A stretch of 64,000 bases of DNA from Vreelandella aquamarina. Lineage in GTDB: Bacteria > Pseudomonadota > Gammaproteobacteria > Pseudomonadales > Halomonadaceae. The position numbers were made by a program, and so were the translations under genes. The stretch lies in assembly GCF_020075495.1 (NCBI RefSeq), contig NZ_JABYQT010000005.1, positions 124,001-188,000 on the forward strand, written 5' to 3'. Below the pieces are notes generated by a model. That model worked only from the letters and a program-made list of their open reading frames with translations, had not been told where the DNA came from and did no database searches. Of this stretch, positions 37,971-47,951 are shown in pieces. Each line of letters starts with the position of its first letter. The stretch's first letter is position 1.

Positions 37971-39068
37971 ATGGCTTCTGACGCCAACGGTTCTACGCCT
38001 GCTTATGCCTTTGATTGTTTGGTGTTCATCGGCCGTTTCCAGCCGCCTCATCTAGGCCATCTTGCGATTCTTCGTGAAGCACTGAAACAGGCACGCCAGG
38101 TTATCGTGCTGGCAGGGTCTGCCTGGCAGGCGCGTTCGCTGCGCAACCCCTGGCAGTTTGACGAGCGCCAGATCATGATTCGCTCGATGTTTGGCCAGGC
38201 CGATAACCAGCGCCTGGAGATAACACCGTTATTGGATGCGTTGTACAACGATGACGTATGGGTACGCGATGTGCAGCGCAAGGTACGTGACCTGGCAACG
38301 CCGGCAAATGCACGCCTGCCAAGAATAGGCCTGATTGGGGCGAGCCGCGGGCAATCGAGTTATTACCTGTCGCTTTTTCCTCAATGGGAGTCGGTCAGCG
38401 TCCCGCTGGTCGAGGATATTTCATCCGGCCAGATCCGCGAGCGGCTGTTTTGTTCGAAAAACGCGGCGAGCGACTACCTGAGCTGCGACGCTCACCGTGA
38501 TCTGTCGTCCGGTGTGATAAGCAGTGTGAATGAATTTCGCCAAAGCGATGCCTATCTACGGCTTCTTGAAGAGCAGGCACTGCTGGACCAATATCGAAAA
38601 GCCTGGGCACCTGCGCCCTACCCGCCTGTCTTTGTTACGGTCAATGCCGTGGTCGTTCAGTCAGGACATGTGTTGCTGGTACGCCGTCAGGCAGCACCCG
38701 GCAAGGGGCTTTATGCCCTTCCCGGCGGGTTCATCAATCCTCAAGAGCGACTGCTGGATGCATGCCTGCGCGAGCTGAGAGAGCGACTGCGCCTCAAGGT
38801 CCCTGAGCCCGTATTGAAAGGCTCGCTGCGCGGACAGCGGCTATTCGATGAGCCTCACCGCAGCTGGCGTGGGCGTACCCTGGCCGAGGCCTTCTACTTT
38901 GCGCTGCGTCCAGATCAGCAGCTGCCTCGCCTGAAGCCAGTCAAAGGTGGTGATCAAGCCAGCTGGGTAGCCTTGGCGGACCTTGAACCCGATAGCCTGT
39001 TCGAAGACCACTTCTTTATCATTCAGAACTTTCTGGGCCTGCCGGCCGATCTTGGATCATCGCCCTAG
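37971..39068 (+). CDS. Bifunctional NMN adenylyltransferase/Nudix protein (NadM-Nudix)
   Basis: 365-aa fusion. The N-terminal nucleotidyltransferase (about 1-185) has FIGRFQPPHLGHLAIL (HxGH) and EDISSGQIRERLF, making NAD from NMN and ATP. The C-terminal Nudix domain (about 215-350) carries GGFINPQERLLDACLREL. Its Nudix box is imperfect: the usual REUxEExGU reads RELRERLRL, so the second metal-binding Glu and the Gly are Arg. ADP-ribose hydrolysis may be impaired. AAGGAGG precedes the ATG. It is convergent with the LysR gene. Confidence 0.9.
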   Translation: MASDANGSTPAYAFDCLVFIGRFQPPHLGHLAILREALKQARQVIVLAGSAWQARSLRNPWQFDERQIMIRSMFGQADNQRLEITPLLDALYNDDVWVRDVQRKVRDLATPANARLPRIGLIGASRGQSSYYLSLFPQWESVSVPLVEDISSGQIRERLFCSKNAASDYLSCDAHRDLSSGVISSVNEFRQSDAYLRLLEEQALLDQYRKAWAPAPYPPVFVTVNAVVVQSGHVLLVRRQAAPGKGLYALPGGFINPQERLLDACLRELRERLRLKVPEPVLKGSLRGQRLFDEPHRSWRGRTLAEAFYFALRPDQQLPRLKPVKGGDQASWVALADLEPDSLFEDHFFIIQNFLGLPADLGSSP

Positions 39069-39069
39069 G

Positions 39070-39987
39070 TCACGCTTGCAAGAAGTCCCGCGGTAACTTC
39101 ATCATCTGTCGCCACAGTTTCTCGACACCTGGCTTGTGTACCAGTGAGCAGCGATAAAGACGAATTTCCAACGGAATATCCCAGCTCTCGTCACCTGCTC
39201 TTACCAGCCGACCGCTCTTGAGTTCTTCACGAATGCAAAAATCCGGTATCCAGGCGGCACCTATTCCCTGGAGCACCATTCCTTTCAAACCTTCTGCCAT
39301 GGCGGTCTCATAGACGGTGCGAAGTTTCATGCGCAGTGGATCATTCTTCAGCAGCATGCGCACACTGCGACCTAGAAAAGCGCCCTGGGTATAGGCTAGA
39401 TAGGGAATGGATGCACTCCCCTGCAGCGAATAGCAGGGTTCTCCATTCTCATCAGGCAACGATACGGGCAGCATCTTGACCTTGCCGATCGAAAAGGATG
39501 GAAACACTTCTGCATCCAGCTGCATGGTGGCAAACGGATCATAATAAGCCAGCATGAGATCACAGTTACCTTCGCGCAGTACATGAATGGCCTCTCCTAC
39601 GTTCATGGCCACCAGTCGTGTAGGTAACTCTCCCAGACCCTTTTGCAGGCGAGATATCCATGGCGGAAAGAAACTGAGTGCCAGTGAATGGGCAGCCACG
39701 ATATCCAGCGCCTCGTTGGCAATGGAAAGCCCGCGCAAGTGGCTCAGCGATTCATTGAGCTGCTCTACCAGATTGCGCGCAGTAACCAAGAACAGCTGGC
39801 CTTCCGATGTAAGCCCGACTGGCGTGGTGGAACGATCTACCAGCGTTACATCCACGGCCTGCTCCAACGCACGAATGCGGCGACTGAAAGCCGGTTGGGT
39901 AACGTGGCGTTGGCGTGCAGATGCTGAAAAGCTGCGAGTATTGGCAAGGGCTACGAAATCTTCAAGCCATTTTGTTTCAAGATTCAC
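39070..39987 (-). CDS. LysR-family regulator, HypT-like
   Basis: 305-aa LysR-type regulator. The N-terminal winged helix (about 1-65: NLETKWLEDFVALANTRSFSASARQRHVTQPAFSRRIRALEQAV) closely resembles E. coli HypT (YjiE), the hypochlorite-responsive factor activated by methionine oxidation. The effector domain follows (about 90-300, with VAAHSLALSFFPPW). Several methionines lie in the effector domain, but I could not align them to HypT's sensing residues. The target is unknown; it is flanked by nadM (convergent) and cls (upstream, same strand). Confidence 0.85.
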   Translation of the reverse strand: MNLETKWLEDFVALANTRSFSASARQRHVTQPAFSRRIRALEQAVDVTLVDRSTTPVGLTSEGQLFLVTARNLVEQLNESLSHLRGLSIANEALDIVAAHSLALSFFPPWISRLQKGLGELPTRLVAMNVGEAIHVLREGNCDLMLAYYDPFATMQLDAEVFPSFSIGKVKMLPVSLPDENGEPCYSLQGSASIPYLAYTQGAFLGRSVRMLLKNDPLRMKLRTVYETAMAEGLKGMVLQGIGAAWIPDFCIREELKSGRLVRAGDESWDIPLEIRLYRCSLVHKPGVEKLWRQMMKLPRDFLQA

Positions 39988-40039
39988 CTCGCACTCCTTT
40001 GCCCTTTGTATCGTGTCTTTGCATTGTGTCGATCACTGC

Positions 40040-41458
40040 TTATTGTATAGGCGACATCAGGTAAGCTGCCCGCGAAACAACTTTTTTCCATAGAGGCCGC
40101 CGCTGAATTTCATCGACGGTCACGCGTCGACATTGAGCGAAATCGTTTTCCAGCATCTGATGTACTTCTTCTGCAAAAGTTGTGCTGGGTATGAAAGCGG
40201 TAATTTCGAAATTCAAGCGAAATGAACGGTTATCCAGGTTTACCGTGCCGACAGTTGCTGCCTCATTATCGATTAGCATGATCTTTTGATGTAAAAAACC
40301 AGGAAGATAACGGTATATTTTAACGCCGGCTTTCAACATGTCGGGCAAAAACGAGAACGCGGATAAAAAGACCAGCAGATGATCGGGACGCTCCGGGATC
40401 ATGACCCGTACGTCGATACCGCGCATGGCGGCCAGCCGCAGCGCGTCCTGAACGCCCTGATCCGGGACGAAATAAGGGCTCGTTACCCATAACCGATGAG
40501 TCGCGCTATGAATCAATTGCTGGACCAACAGGCTTGCCGTGTCCTGCCGATCTGCTGGGCCTGAAGGTACGATCACTACATGATGGTCGGTATCTGCATG
40601 ACGTTCGGCCTGCCAGTTCAAGCTGGCAACCTCGCCGGTAGCCCAGTGCCAATCTTCCCAAAAGGCTTCCTGAAGACCAAGCACGCTTGGCCCTTCCAGC
40701 ATCAGATGAGTATCACGCCAGGGCCCGTGCTTGCGGCTCTGCCCCAGATATTCGATGCCAACATTGAAGCCACCAAGCCACCCTTGCCTGCCATCGATAA
40801 CGGCTATCTTGCGGTGGTTACGGAAATTCAGTTGAAAACGATGCTTGAACCCTCGCGAAGAGCGAAACGGGCTGACCTCGATATCTTCAGCGATGAGTTC
40901 TTTAAGGTAGCCTTCGCCTAGCTTGCGGCTGCCTATTTCATCGTAGAGAAAATAGACCCGTACCCCTCGCCGTGCCGCTTTCAACAAGTGAGCTTGAAGC
41001 CGACGGCCGAGTGCATCATCGCGGACGATGAAGAACTGCAGCAGCAGGTAGTGTTCTGCCCTGTCGATACCTTCGAAAAGGCTGGCGAAAGTGGCGTCAC
41101 CATCTATCAGCAGCGATGCATTGTTGCCCCGCGTCAGCGGCATCATGGCCAGTTGTTCAACGGCCTGGATATCGGAACTCGCGGGAGTCACATGAAAGGG
41201 TAAAGAGCTTTCGTAATAGCGCGCCAGGACCCGTCTCAGTACGTTATCCCGTGCGCCTCGGGCCATGACATATCCATAAAAGCGCGGGCGTCCAAAGAAC
41301 CAGTATGCCGGCAGCGCGATATAGGGAAAGGTCAGTAAGGAAATGATCCAGGCAACAGCGCCCTGGGACGTTCGGCTCGACATCAATGCCATGACGGCCG
41401 ATACCATTCCTAGAACGTGTATCAGCATGATGCTTGTCCCTAGCAACCAAGAGGCCAT
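40040..41458 (-). CDS. cls: Cardiolipin synthase (phospholipase D family)
   Basis: 472-aa membrane enzyme condensing two phosphatidylglycerols into cardiolipin. Two N-terminal helices (about 5-25 and 35-55) precede two HKD motifs, NHRKIAVIDGRQGWLGGFN and LHQKIMLIDNEAATVGTVNLDNRS. The layout is that of ClsA. More cardiolipin is a known salt adaptation, which suits a halophile. The gene stands alone, divergent from nothing close by. Confidence 0.94.
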   Translation of the reverse strand: MASWLLGTSIMLIHVLGMVSAVMALMSSRTSQGAVAWIISLLTFPYIALPAYWFFGRPRFYGYVMARGARDNVLRRVLARYYESSLPFHVTPASSDIQAVEQLAMMPLTRGNNASLLIDGDATFASLFEGIDRAEHYLLLQFFIVRDDALGRRLQAHLLKAARRGVRVYFLYDEIGSRKLGEGYLKELIAEDIEVSPFRSSRGFKHRFQLNFRNHRKIAVIDGRQGWLGGFNVGIEYLGQSRKHGPWRDTHLMLEGPSVLGLQEAFWEDWHWATGEVASLNWQAERHADTDHHVVIVPSGPADRQDTASLLVQQLIHSATHRLWVTSPYFVPDQGVQDALRLAAMRGIDVRVMIPERPDHLLVFLSAFSFLPDMLKAGVKIYRYLPGFLHQKIMLIDNEAATVGTVNLDNRSFRLNFEITAFIPSTTFAEEVHQMLENDFAQCRRVTVDEIQRRPLWKKVVSRAAYLMSPIQ

Positions 41459-41513
41459 ACCTACTTCCCCATCAAGCGTATTAGTCGTTTAAACAACGTC
41501 TTGCTGAACAAAA

Positions 41514-41545
41514 TGCACAGAAGCCCCGCGTGCACGGGGCTTCTG
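41514..41545 (-). terminator. Terminator of the fumarase gene
   Basis: An 11-base stem CAGAAGCCCCG / CGGGGCTTCTG with loop CGTGCA. On the minus strand a short T run (TTTTG) begins four bases beyond the stem. It lies 30 bases after the fumarase stop. Confidence 0.65.
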
Positions 41546-41574
41546 ACGGCTAGAGACCTATCACGCAATCGACA

Positions 41575-43080
41575 TCATGCGGTTTGCGCGATGATTTCCT
41601 TCCATTTTGCCGGCCCGGTCTCGTGTACCGACGTACCGAGACTATCAACGGCCACGGTAACCGGCATGTCTTCCACTTCGAACTCGTAAATGGCTTCCAT
41701 TCCAAGGTCTTCAAAGCCGACCACGCGAGATTTCTTGATCGCCTGGGCAACCAGGTACGCCGAGCCACCTACAGCCATCAGATAGACTGCCTCGTTATCA
41801 CGGATCGCTTCAATTGCCTGCTGACCACGCTCGGCCTTGCCGACCATACCCAGAAGGCCAGTCTCTTCGAGCATGGTACGGGTAAACTTGTCCATTCGGG
41901 TTGCCGTAGTAGGCCCTGCCGGCCCGACCACTTCATTGCCGATAGGATCTACCGGGCCGACGTAATAGATGAACCGCCCTTTCATATCTACCGGCAGTGG
42001 CTCGCCCTTGGCAATCATGTCGACCATGCGCTTGTGAGCCGCATCGCGACCGGTCAGCAGCTTGCCGTTGAGCAGCAGCGTGTCGCCGGGCTGCCAGGTT
42101 TTCACCTCTTCCGGGGTAATGCTGTCCAGATCGACACGCTTGACGTTTTCGCCAGTTTCGCGGGTAATTTCTGGCCAGTCTTCGAGCTTGGGTGGCGCAA
42201 GTGCCACGGGGCCTGAACCATCCAGCGTGAAATGCGCATGGCGGGTAGCCGCACAGTTGGGAATGATGGCTACCGGCTTGTTGGCCGCGTGAGTCGGATA
42301 GTCCTTGACCTTGATATCCAGCACCGTCGTCAGTCCACCCAAGCCCTGGGCGCCGATACCGCTCTGGTTGACCTTTTCAAAAAGCTCAAGGCGCAGCTCT
42401 TCAGCACGGTTACTTGCGCCACGGGCCTGCAGCTCCTGGATATCGATCGGATCCAGCAGTGCTTCCTTGGCAATTTCCATGGCCTTCTCGGCGGTACCGC
42501 CGATACCAATACCCAGCATACCCGGCGGGCACCAGCCTGCACCCATCTTGGGCAGTTGCTCCATGACCCAGTCGACGACGCTATCTGACGGGTTGAGCAT
42601 GGCGAACTTGGATTTGGCTTCGCTACCACCGCCCTTGGCGGCCACGTGAATGTCCACCTTGTCACCAGGCACGAGCTTGTGATGAATGATGGCAGGAGTA
42701 TTGTCCTTGGTGTTCTGCCTCTTGCCGTCCGGGTCGGCAAGTACAGAGGCGCGCAGTACGTTATCCGGCAACAGATAGGCGCGACGCACACCTTCGTTGA
42801 CCATATCATCCAGGCTCATGTCCGCTTCCCAGGTCACGTTCATGCCCACATGAACGAATACGGTAACGATACCGGTATCCTGGCAGATGGGACGATGGCC
42901 AGTGGCGCACATTCTCGAATTGATCAGGATCTGCGCAATGGCATCTTTAGCGGCAGGATTCTGCTCGCGCTTGTAGGCAGCATCCATCGCGTCGATGAAG
43001 TCTTTGGGATGGTAGTAAGAGATATACTGCAGAGCATCGGCAACGCTTTGAATCACGTCGTCCTGGCGAATCACGGTCAT
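41575..43080 (-). CDS. Class I (iron-sulfur) fumarate hydratase
   Basis: 501-aa FumA/FumB-type fumarase of the TCA cycle, interconverting fumarate and malate with an oxygen-sensitive [4Fe-4S] cluster. Candidate cluster cysteines are in GHRPICQDTGIV, MGAGWCPPGMLGIGIGG and IIPNCAATRHAHF. The C-terminal half includes YVGPVDPIGNEVVGPAGPTTATRMDKF. AAGGAG precedes the ATG. It is monocistronic. Confidence 0.95.
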   Translation of the reverse strand: MTVIRQDDVIQSVADALQYISYYHPKDFIDAMDAAYKREQNPAAKDAIAQILINSRMCATGHRPICQDTGIVTVFVHVGMNVTWEADMSLDDMVNEGVRRAYLLPDNVLRASVLADPDGKRQNTKDNTPAIIHHKLVPGDKVDIHVAAKGGGSEAKSKFAMLNPSDSVVDWVMEQLPKMGAGWCPPGMLGIGIGGTAEKAMEIAKEALLDPIDIQELQARGASNRAEELRLELFEKVNQSGIGAQGLGGLTTVLDIKVKDYPTHAANKPVAIIPNCAATRHAHFTLDGSGPVALAPPKLEDWPEITRETGENVKRVDLDSITPEEVKTWQPGDTLLLNGKLLTGRDAAHKRMVDMIAKGEPLPVDMKGRFIYYVGPVDPIGNEVVGPAGPTTATRMDKFTRTMLEETGLLGMVGKAERGQQAIEAIRDNEAVYLMAVGGSAYLVAQAIKKSRVVGFEDLGMEAIYEFEVEDMPVTVAVDSLGTSVHETGPAKWKEIIAQTA

Positions 43081-43263
43081 GGAGTAACGGCTCCTTGGTT
43101 TGCGTCTTGTCTACGGCTTTTTTAACTGCATGATAATGGCCGTTTAAGCGTGCCCCGAGTATACCGTATTGGTAATAAAGCGGCAGCTTCTACTGCAGTG
43201 CCTGACCAGCAATCCCTCTCAAGCTACGATGATAAGCTAAACAAGATAACGGTATAAACCTTA

Positions 43264-44088
43264 TCAAGACGCAGGCTGACACGTAGGGCACCAGTAAAGT
43301 CGCCGCGAACCGACGCTCATTCTCTCTATGATATCGCCGCAACGATGACAGCTCAGCCCAGCACGTTCGAAAACCGCAAAACGCCATTGGCGACGCGTCT
43401 CGCCAGTTGCTCTTGCCTGCTCGATCCAGGCTTCGGTATTGGTCACGCCCGCCAGCTTGTAGGCTTGACGAGTGATATCCACGATCAGCATCGCCAGGGT
43501 TTTCTGTTGATCTAGAGAAAGGTCGGCAGGCCGCTTGGCTGGGTGAAGCCTTGCAAAGAAAAGGATTTCCGAGCGTAAATAGTTACCCAGCCCGGCCACC
43601 AACCCCTGATCAAGCAGCAATGCTCCGAGGCTTCGCCGATAGAACGGCTTCAGGGTCAGGCGCACCAGCACATCGTCAGCGCTCACCTTTTCACTCAAGA
43701 GATCAGGACCCAGGCGAGCAAGAAAGGGATGCTGGCCAAGAGCTTGCTTATCCCATAGCGAAATGTCCGAGGCACTATAGAGACTGGCTACCCTGCCCTC
43801 GGACTCAAGGCGTACTCTGAGAGAGCGTTTGGTGTCTGGTGGCTGATCGGCGCGATGCAGCTTCCACACACCGTACAGCTGGTTATGCGAGTAGAGCACT
43901 TTCTGATTGGCAAACCTGATCAGCATTGCCTTGCCGCGGGTATCAACGCCCACTACCCGCTGCCCAATCAAGCTGTCGGCCTGGCTCGCCAGCTCGGGAA
44001 ATGCAAACCAGGCATCTTCAACTACTCTACCGCCTATCTGTTTTTCGATGCGGTCCGCTGCTCGACGAATTTCGGGTCCTTCCGGCAT
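43264..44088 (-). CDS. nei: Endonuclease VIII (Nei), Fpg/Nei-family DNA glycosylase
   Basis: 274-aa base-excision repair glycosylase/AP lyase for oxidised pyrimidines. The N-terminal MPEGPEIRRAADRIEK (Pro2, Glu3) follows the Nei pattern (EGPEIRRAAD) rather than Fpg. The H2TH region has LLDQGLVAGLGNYLRSEILFFARLHP, and the C-terminal zinc finger has CHRCG and CPTC. It is close behind uvrB, with a three-base gap, giving a repair gene pair. Confidence 0.94.
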   Translation of the reverse strand: MPEGPEIRRAADRIEKQIGGRVVEDAWFAFPELASQADSLIGQRVVGVDTRGKAMLIRFANQKVLYSHNQLYGVWKLHRADQPPDTKRSLRVRLESEGRVASLYSASDISLWDKQALGQHPFLARLGPDLLSEKVSADDVLVRLTLKPFYRRSLGALLLDQGLVAGLGNYLRSEILFFARLHPAKRPADLSLDQQKTLAMLIVDITRQAYKLAGVTNTEAWIEQARATGETRRQWRFAVFERAGLSCHRCGDIIERMSVGSRRLYWCPTCQPAS

Positions 44089-44091
44089 GCG

Positions 44092-46119
44092 TTATCCTAG
44101 CGCCAGCTGTTTCTCTTTCATTTGATTGAGCTGGTCGCGCAGGCGCGCCGCTTCTTCAAACTCCAGGTTCTGCGCGGCTTCAAACATGGCATCTTCGAGT
44201 TTGCTGATGGCCGCCAGCAAGTCATGCTGTCCCATGTTGGCAATATCATAATCGCCAGCCCCTTCTGCCACCTTGCGTTCAGCTCCACGTTTACGATTGC
44301 TCTTCTTGCCGCCGGGTGCCTGTGCCGCTTCCAGAATATCAGCTACCGAGCGTGTGACGGTGGTCGGTGTAATGCCATGCTTCTCGTTGTGCGCCTGCTG
44401 CTTGGTACGCCGGCGCTCGGTCTCGTCGATTGCCTTGCGCATTGAATCGGTAATTCGGTCACCATACAAGATGGCTTTGCCGTGGGCATTGCGTGCGGCA
44501 CGGCCAATGGTCTGGATGAGCGAACGCTCGGCGCGCAAGAAGCCCTCCTTGTCGGCGTCCAGAATGGCGACCAGTGATACCTCGGGAATATCCAGGCCCT
44601 CGCGCAGCAGGTTGATACCCACCAGAACGTCGAACTTGCCCAGTCGAAGGTCGCGAATGATTTCTACCCGTTCAACGGTATCGATATCCGAGTGCAGATA
44701 GCGCACGCGAATGCCGTGCTCATCAAAGTATTCGGTCAAATCCTCTGCCATGCGCTTGGTCAGGGTGGTCACCAGCACCCGCTCGCCCACGCTGATGCGC
44801 AGGCCTATTTCGGAGAGTAGATCATCTACCTGGGTGCTGGCCGGGCGTACCTCTATCTCAGGGTCCAGTAGGCCGGTGGGTCGCACTACCTGTTCGACCA
44901 CCTGGCTTGCGTGTTCTGCCTCGTAAGGACCAGGAGTGGCCGAAACGAAGATGGTCTGCGGGCAGATGGACTCCCACTCCTCGAACTTCATGGGTCGGTT
45001 GTCGAGCGCCGAAGGCAAGCGGAAGCCATACTCCACAAGGGTTTCCTTGCGCGAGCGATCGCCCTTGTACATACCGCCTACCTGAGGAACACTGACGTGC
45101 GACTCATCGATGAACAGCAGCGCGTCATCCGGAAGATAGTCGAAGAACGTGGGTGGCGGCTCGCCGGGCGCTCGGCCGGAAAGATAGCGGGAGTAGTTCT
45201 CGATACCGTTACAGTAGCCGAGCTCCAGCATCATTTCGATGTCGTAGAGCGTGCGCTGTTCAAGGCGCTGCGCTTCCACCAGACGCTCGTGCTTGCGCAT
45301 CCAGTCGAGTCGCTCTTTCAGCTCCCCCTTGATGGCATCGATGGCGCCCAGAATGGTCTCGCGGGGTGTGACATAGTGGGATTTCGGGTAGATGGTCATT
45401 CGCGGCACCTGGCTGCGGATGTCCCCCGTCAGTGGATCAAAGAGGCGGATCGAGTCGATTTCGTTATCGAACAGCTCCACACGCACTGCGTCCTCTTCAG
45501 AGTCCGCAGGAAAGATATCGATCACGTCACCGCGCACGCGATACGTACCACGACGAAAATCCATATCGTTTCGGGTGTACTGAAGCTCGGCCAGACGTCG
45601 CAGGAAAGCGCGCTGGTCGATCAATTCACCGCGGGTAAAGTGCAGGCGCATCTTCAAGTACTGGTCCGGATCACCCAGGCCGTAGATCGCCGAGACCGAC
45701 ACGACGATCAGGGCATCGCGTCGTTCGAGCAACGCTTTTGTGGCAGATAGGCGCATCTGCTCGATATGATCGTTGATCGAGGCATCCTTTTCGATAAACG
45801 TATCCGAAGAAGGTACGTAGGCCTCTGGCTGATAGTAGTCGTAGTAGGATACGAAGTACTCGACGGCGTTATCCGGGAAGAATGCCTTGAACTCGCCATA
45901 AAGCTGCGCAGCTAGCGTCTTGTTGGGGGCCATGACAATGGTGGGCCGTTGAAGCGTTTGCACCACGTTGGCCATGGTGAATGTCTTGCCCGACCCCGTG
46001 ACTCCAAGCAGCGTCTGATGGGCAAGTCCTGATTCCAGGCCACTTACCAATCCCTTGATGGCGTTTGGCTGGTCGCCGGCGGGCTGAAATTTCGACTGTA
46101 ACCGAAACTCTTTGCTCAT
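44092..46119 (-). CDS. uvrB: Excinuclease ABC subunit B
   Basis: 675-aa UvrB of nucleotide excision repair. Walker A is [14 protein letters not shown]; the beta-hairpin is in [23 protein letters not shown]; helicase motifs include [26 protein letters not shown] and QTIGRAARN. The C-terminal UVR domain ([30 protein letters not shown]) binds UvrC. The ATG at 46119 has CAGGAG upstream; the longer frame to 46215 is not conserved. I found no LexA box upstream. Confidence 0.97.
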   Translation of the reverse strand: MSKEFRLQSKFQPAGDQPNAIKGLVSGLESGLAHQTLLGVTGSGKTFTMANVVQTLQRPTIVMAPNKTLAAQLYGEFKAFFPDNAVEYFVSYYDYYQPEAYVPSSDTFIEKDASINDHIEQMRLSATKALLERRDALIVVSVSAIYGLGDPDQYLKMRLHFTRGELIDQRAFLRRLAELQYTRNDMDFRRGTYRVRGDVIDIFPADSEEDAVRVELFDNEIDSIRLFDPLTGDIRSQVPRMTIYPKSHYVTPRETILGAIDAIKGELKERLDWMRKHERLVEAQRLEQRTLYDIEMMLELGYCNGIENYSRYLSGRAPGEPPPTFFDYLPDDALLFIDESHVSVPQVGGMYKGDRSRKETLVEYGFRLPSALDNRPMKFEEWESICPQTIFVSATPGPYEAEHASQVVEQVVRPTGLLDPEIEVRPASTQVDDLLSEIGLRISVGERVLVTTLTKRMAEDLTEYFDEHGIRVRYLHSDIDTVERVEIIRDLRLGKFDVLVGINLLREGLDIPEVSLVAILDADKEGFLRAERSLIQTIGRAARNAHGKAILYGDRITDSMRKAIDETERRRTKQQAHNEKHGITPTTVTRSVADILEAAQAPGGKKSNRKRGAERKVAEGAGDYDIANMGQHDLLAAISKLEDAMFEAAQNLEFEEAARLRDQLNQMKEKQLALG

Positions 46120-46154
46120 CGTCGCTCCTGACTGAGAAATTGAACCCTGGAGAA

Positions 46155-46562
46155 TCAAACCGCCTGGGTCGTGATATCGATGGTGGCCTGAGTCATGAGC
46201 CGCTGTATCGGGCAACGCAGGCTGATCTCTTCAAGCCTTGCACGTTGCTCAGGGTCGCTGATGCCATGCAGAGCAAGAACGACAGTGAGCTTGTAGGTTC
46301 CTTCGGCTTCTTCACTATCATCTCTGTGTATCGTTACCGTCACCGCCTCCAGAGGCCATTGTTTGCGCTTGGCATACATCTGTACGGTGATCGCCTTGCA
46401 GGCCCCCAGCGAAATATCGAAATAGTCGTGAGGATCAGGCGCACTACCCTCCCCACCCACTGCCTTGGGTACATCGACATAGAGCGCCTCGAGGCTATTG
46501 ATCTCGACACGCTGACGAAATACATGGTTACGCTGGCTAATGACCGTAATAGGCGAATGCAT
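46155..46562 (-). CDS. OsmC-family protein
   Basis: 135-aa OsmC/Ohr-type protein. Conserved elements are [24 protein letters not shown], with the first redox Cys, and [12 protein letters not shown], with the second. OsmC proteins reduce organic peroxides through a cysteine pair; this branch (YhfA-like) is less defined. It is translated with overlap (TGATG) from the preceding small HMA-like gene, so the pair acts together. Confidence 0.9.
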   Translation of the reverse strand: MHSPITVISQRNHVFRQRVEINSLEALYVDVPKAVGGEGSAPDPHDYFDISLGACKAITVQMYAKRKQWPLEAVTVTIHRDDSEEAEGTYKLTVVLALHGISDPEQRARLEEISLRCPIQRLMTQATIDITTQAV

Positions 46563-46759
46563 CAGGACACGCTGACTCCCAGTTTGAGTTTCTCTACCGC
46601 AGCGATCAACGCTTCACGCTTGACGCGCCCGTCTACATCGGCACCATGACGGCCCACTTCGGCACTATCGACACCGTCCAGCATCATCAGTGCTGTGGTA
46701 ATCTTGTTTACCTGATCGGCATTCTTTACGCCTTGAAACGTTAACGACTGCTGTGCCAT
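46562..46759 (-). CDS. Small HMA-fold protein without metal-binding cysteines
   Basis: 65-aa protein with the beta-alpha-beta-beta-alpha-beta spacing of heavy-metal-associated domains: LTFQGVKNADQVNKITTALMMLDGVDSAEVG ... KREALIAAVEKLKLGVSVS. The MxCxxC site that binds copper in this family is absent (GVKNADQV). The start ATG at 46759 is preferred; the frame extends to a TTG at 46789. It overlaps the OsmC gene by TGATG. It may be a protein-interaction relic of a copper chaperone domain; function is unknown. Confidence 0.78.
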   Translation of the reverse strand: MAQQSLTFQGVKNADQVNKITTALMMLDGVDSAEVGRHGADVDGRVKREALIAAVEKLKLGVSVS

Positions 46760-46910
46760 TGCGAAATCTACTCCGTTGACCTTATGCAAAACTGATACAG
46801 AGAAAAGAGTCTAGCACGCCAAGAGCACCTTGCAATTCGCGCCTTGCGCCCACACGTTGAGAAGCGGCCTTTCTTGGCACACACTTTCATTGTCCCGACC
46901 AGGAGTTTAT

Positions 46911-47885
46911 ATGCCAACGGTTATCCCCTCTACCACGATTACCGGCATCCTGCGCCTTGGCCATCTGGCAGCGCTGGATGTAAAAGGGGCAGATGCAGAA
47001 AAATTCCTGCAGGGGCAAACCAGTGCCCAGGTAAGCCTGGCCAATGGCGAGTTCGCGCCGCTCACCTGTTTCTGTACACCCAAGGGGCGCATGCTGGCCA
47101 ATGGGCAACTGCTGCGCGTGGATGATGACCATTTCAGGCTTATCCTGAGTGCATCCCTTGTGAACGGGCTTGCGACCCATCTCAAGAAATTCGCCGCCTT
47201 CTACAAGGCGGAACTGATTCACGATGCGAGCATGAATCTCATCGGCGCAAGTGATGGTGCCGGAACGCTGGCCACATCGCTCGAGCTTACGCTGCCCGAG
47301 CAGCCTTTCAAGCAGCATGGTAACGCTCAGGCGAGCGTCGTACGTCTGCCAGGGCCTATGCCGCGCTGGCTGTTCTGCGTACCCGCTTCCTTCGCTTTGC
47401 CCATCACTCAAGAGGCCGATGACACTCAGCAGGCAGCCTGGGCGCTCGAGGATATTCGCAGCGGGCTTGCCTGGCTCACCGATGTTCAGCAGGATCACTT
47501 CCTGCCCCAGATGCTCAACTGGGAAGCATTAGGGGGCATCAGCTTCAAGAAAGGCTGCTATACGGGCCAGGAAGTCGTCGCTCGGGCGCACTTTCGTGGC
47601 CAGGTCAAAAAACGCCTGGTGCGCGCCGAACTTGCCACAAGCCAGCTACCCGCGATTGGCGCCAGCCTGATGACCGAACAGGACAAGGCCATGGGAGAAG
47701 TGGTCGCGAGCGCGCAGCGCGACAGCGAGAGCGTTGAACTGCTCGCCGTCATGAATACCAAGGCAGTGGATGAAGGCACTCCACTCTATTGGCAGGGCAG
47801 CGAGGTGACGCTCTTGTCGCTACCCTACTCGATCGAGCGCGTTGACCCGGAACAGCAGGCGGCAAGCCTGAAAGTAGCGACATAA
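46911..47885 (+). CDS. ygfZ: YgfZ-family folate-binding protein
   Basis: 324-aa GcvT-like protein that helps maintain Fe-S enzymes such as MiaB in a folate-dependent way. The hallmark loop is GGISFKKGCYTGQEVVARAHFRG (KGCYTGQE with the reactive Cys). The N-terminal part has VKGADAEKFLQGQTSAQV and LTCFCTPKGRMLANGQLL. AGGAG lies five bases before the ATG at 46911. It is monocistronic and convergent with prfC. Confidence 0.95.
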   Translation: MPTVIPSTTITGILRLGHLAALDVKGADAEKFLQGQTSAQVSLANGEFAPLTCFCTPKGRMLANGQLLRVDDDHFRLILSASLVNGLATHLKKFAAFYKAELIHDASMNLIGASDGAGTLATSLELTLPEQPFKQHGNAQASVVRLPGPMPRWLFCVPASFALPITQEADDTQQAAWALEDIRSGLAWLTDVQQDHFLPQMLNWEALGGISFKKGCYTGQEVVARAHFRGQVKKRLVRAELATSQLPAIGASLMTEQDKAMGEVVASAQRDSESVELLAVMNTKAVDEGTPLYWQGSEVTLLSLPYSIERVDPEQQAASLKVAT

Positions 47886-47951
47886 GCCGCTCTGACTGCA
47901 GGATGACCATGCAGTTTCAAGCTCAAACAGGCTTCCCGCCCACCGGCGGTG

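Noticed and set aside
44911-45750. 279-codon plus-strand frame opposite uvrB
   Set aside because: Entirely within uvrB, no independent start signals, no recognisable product.
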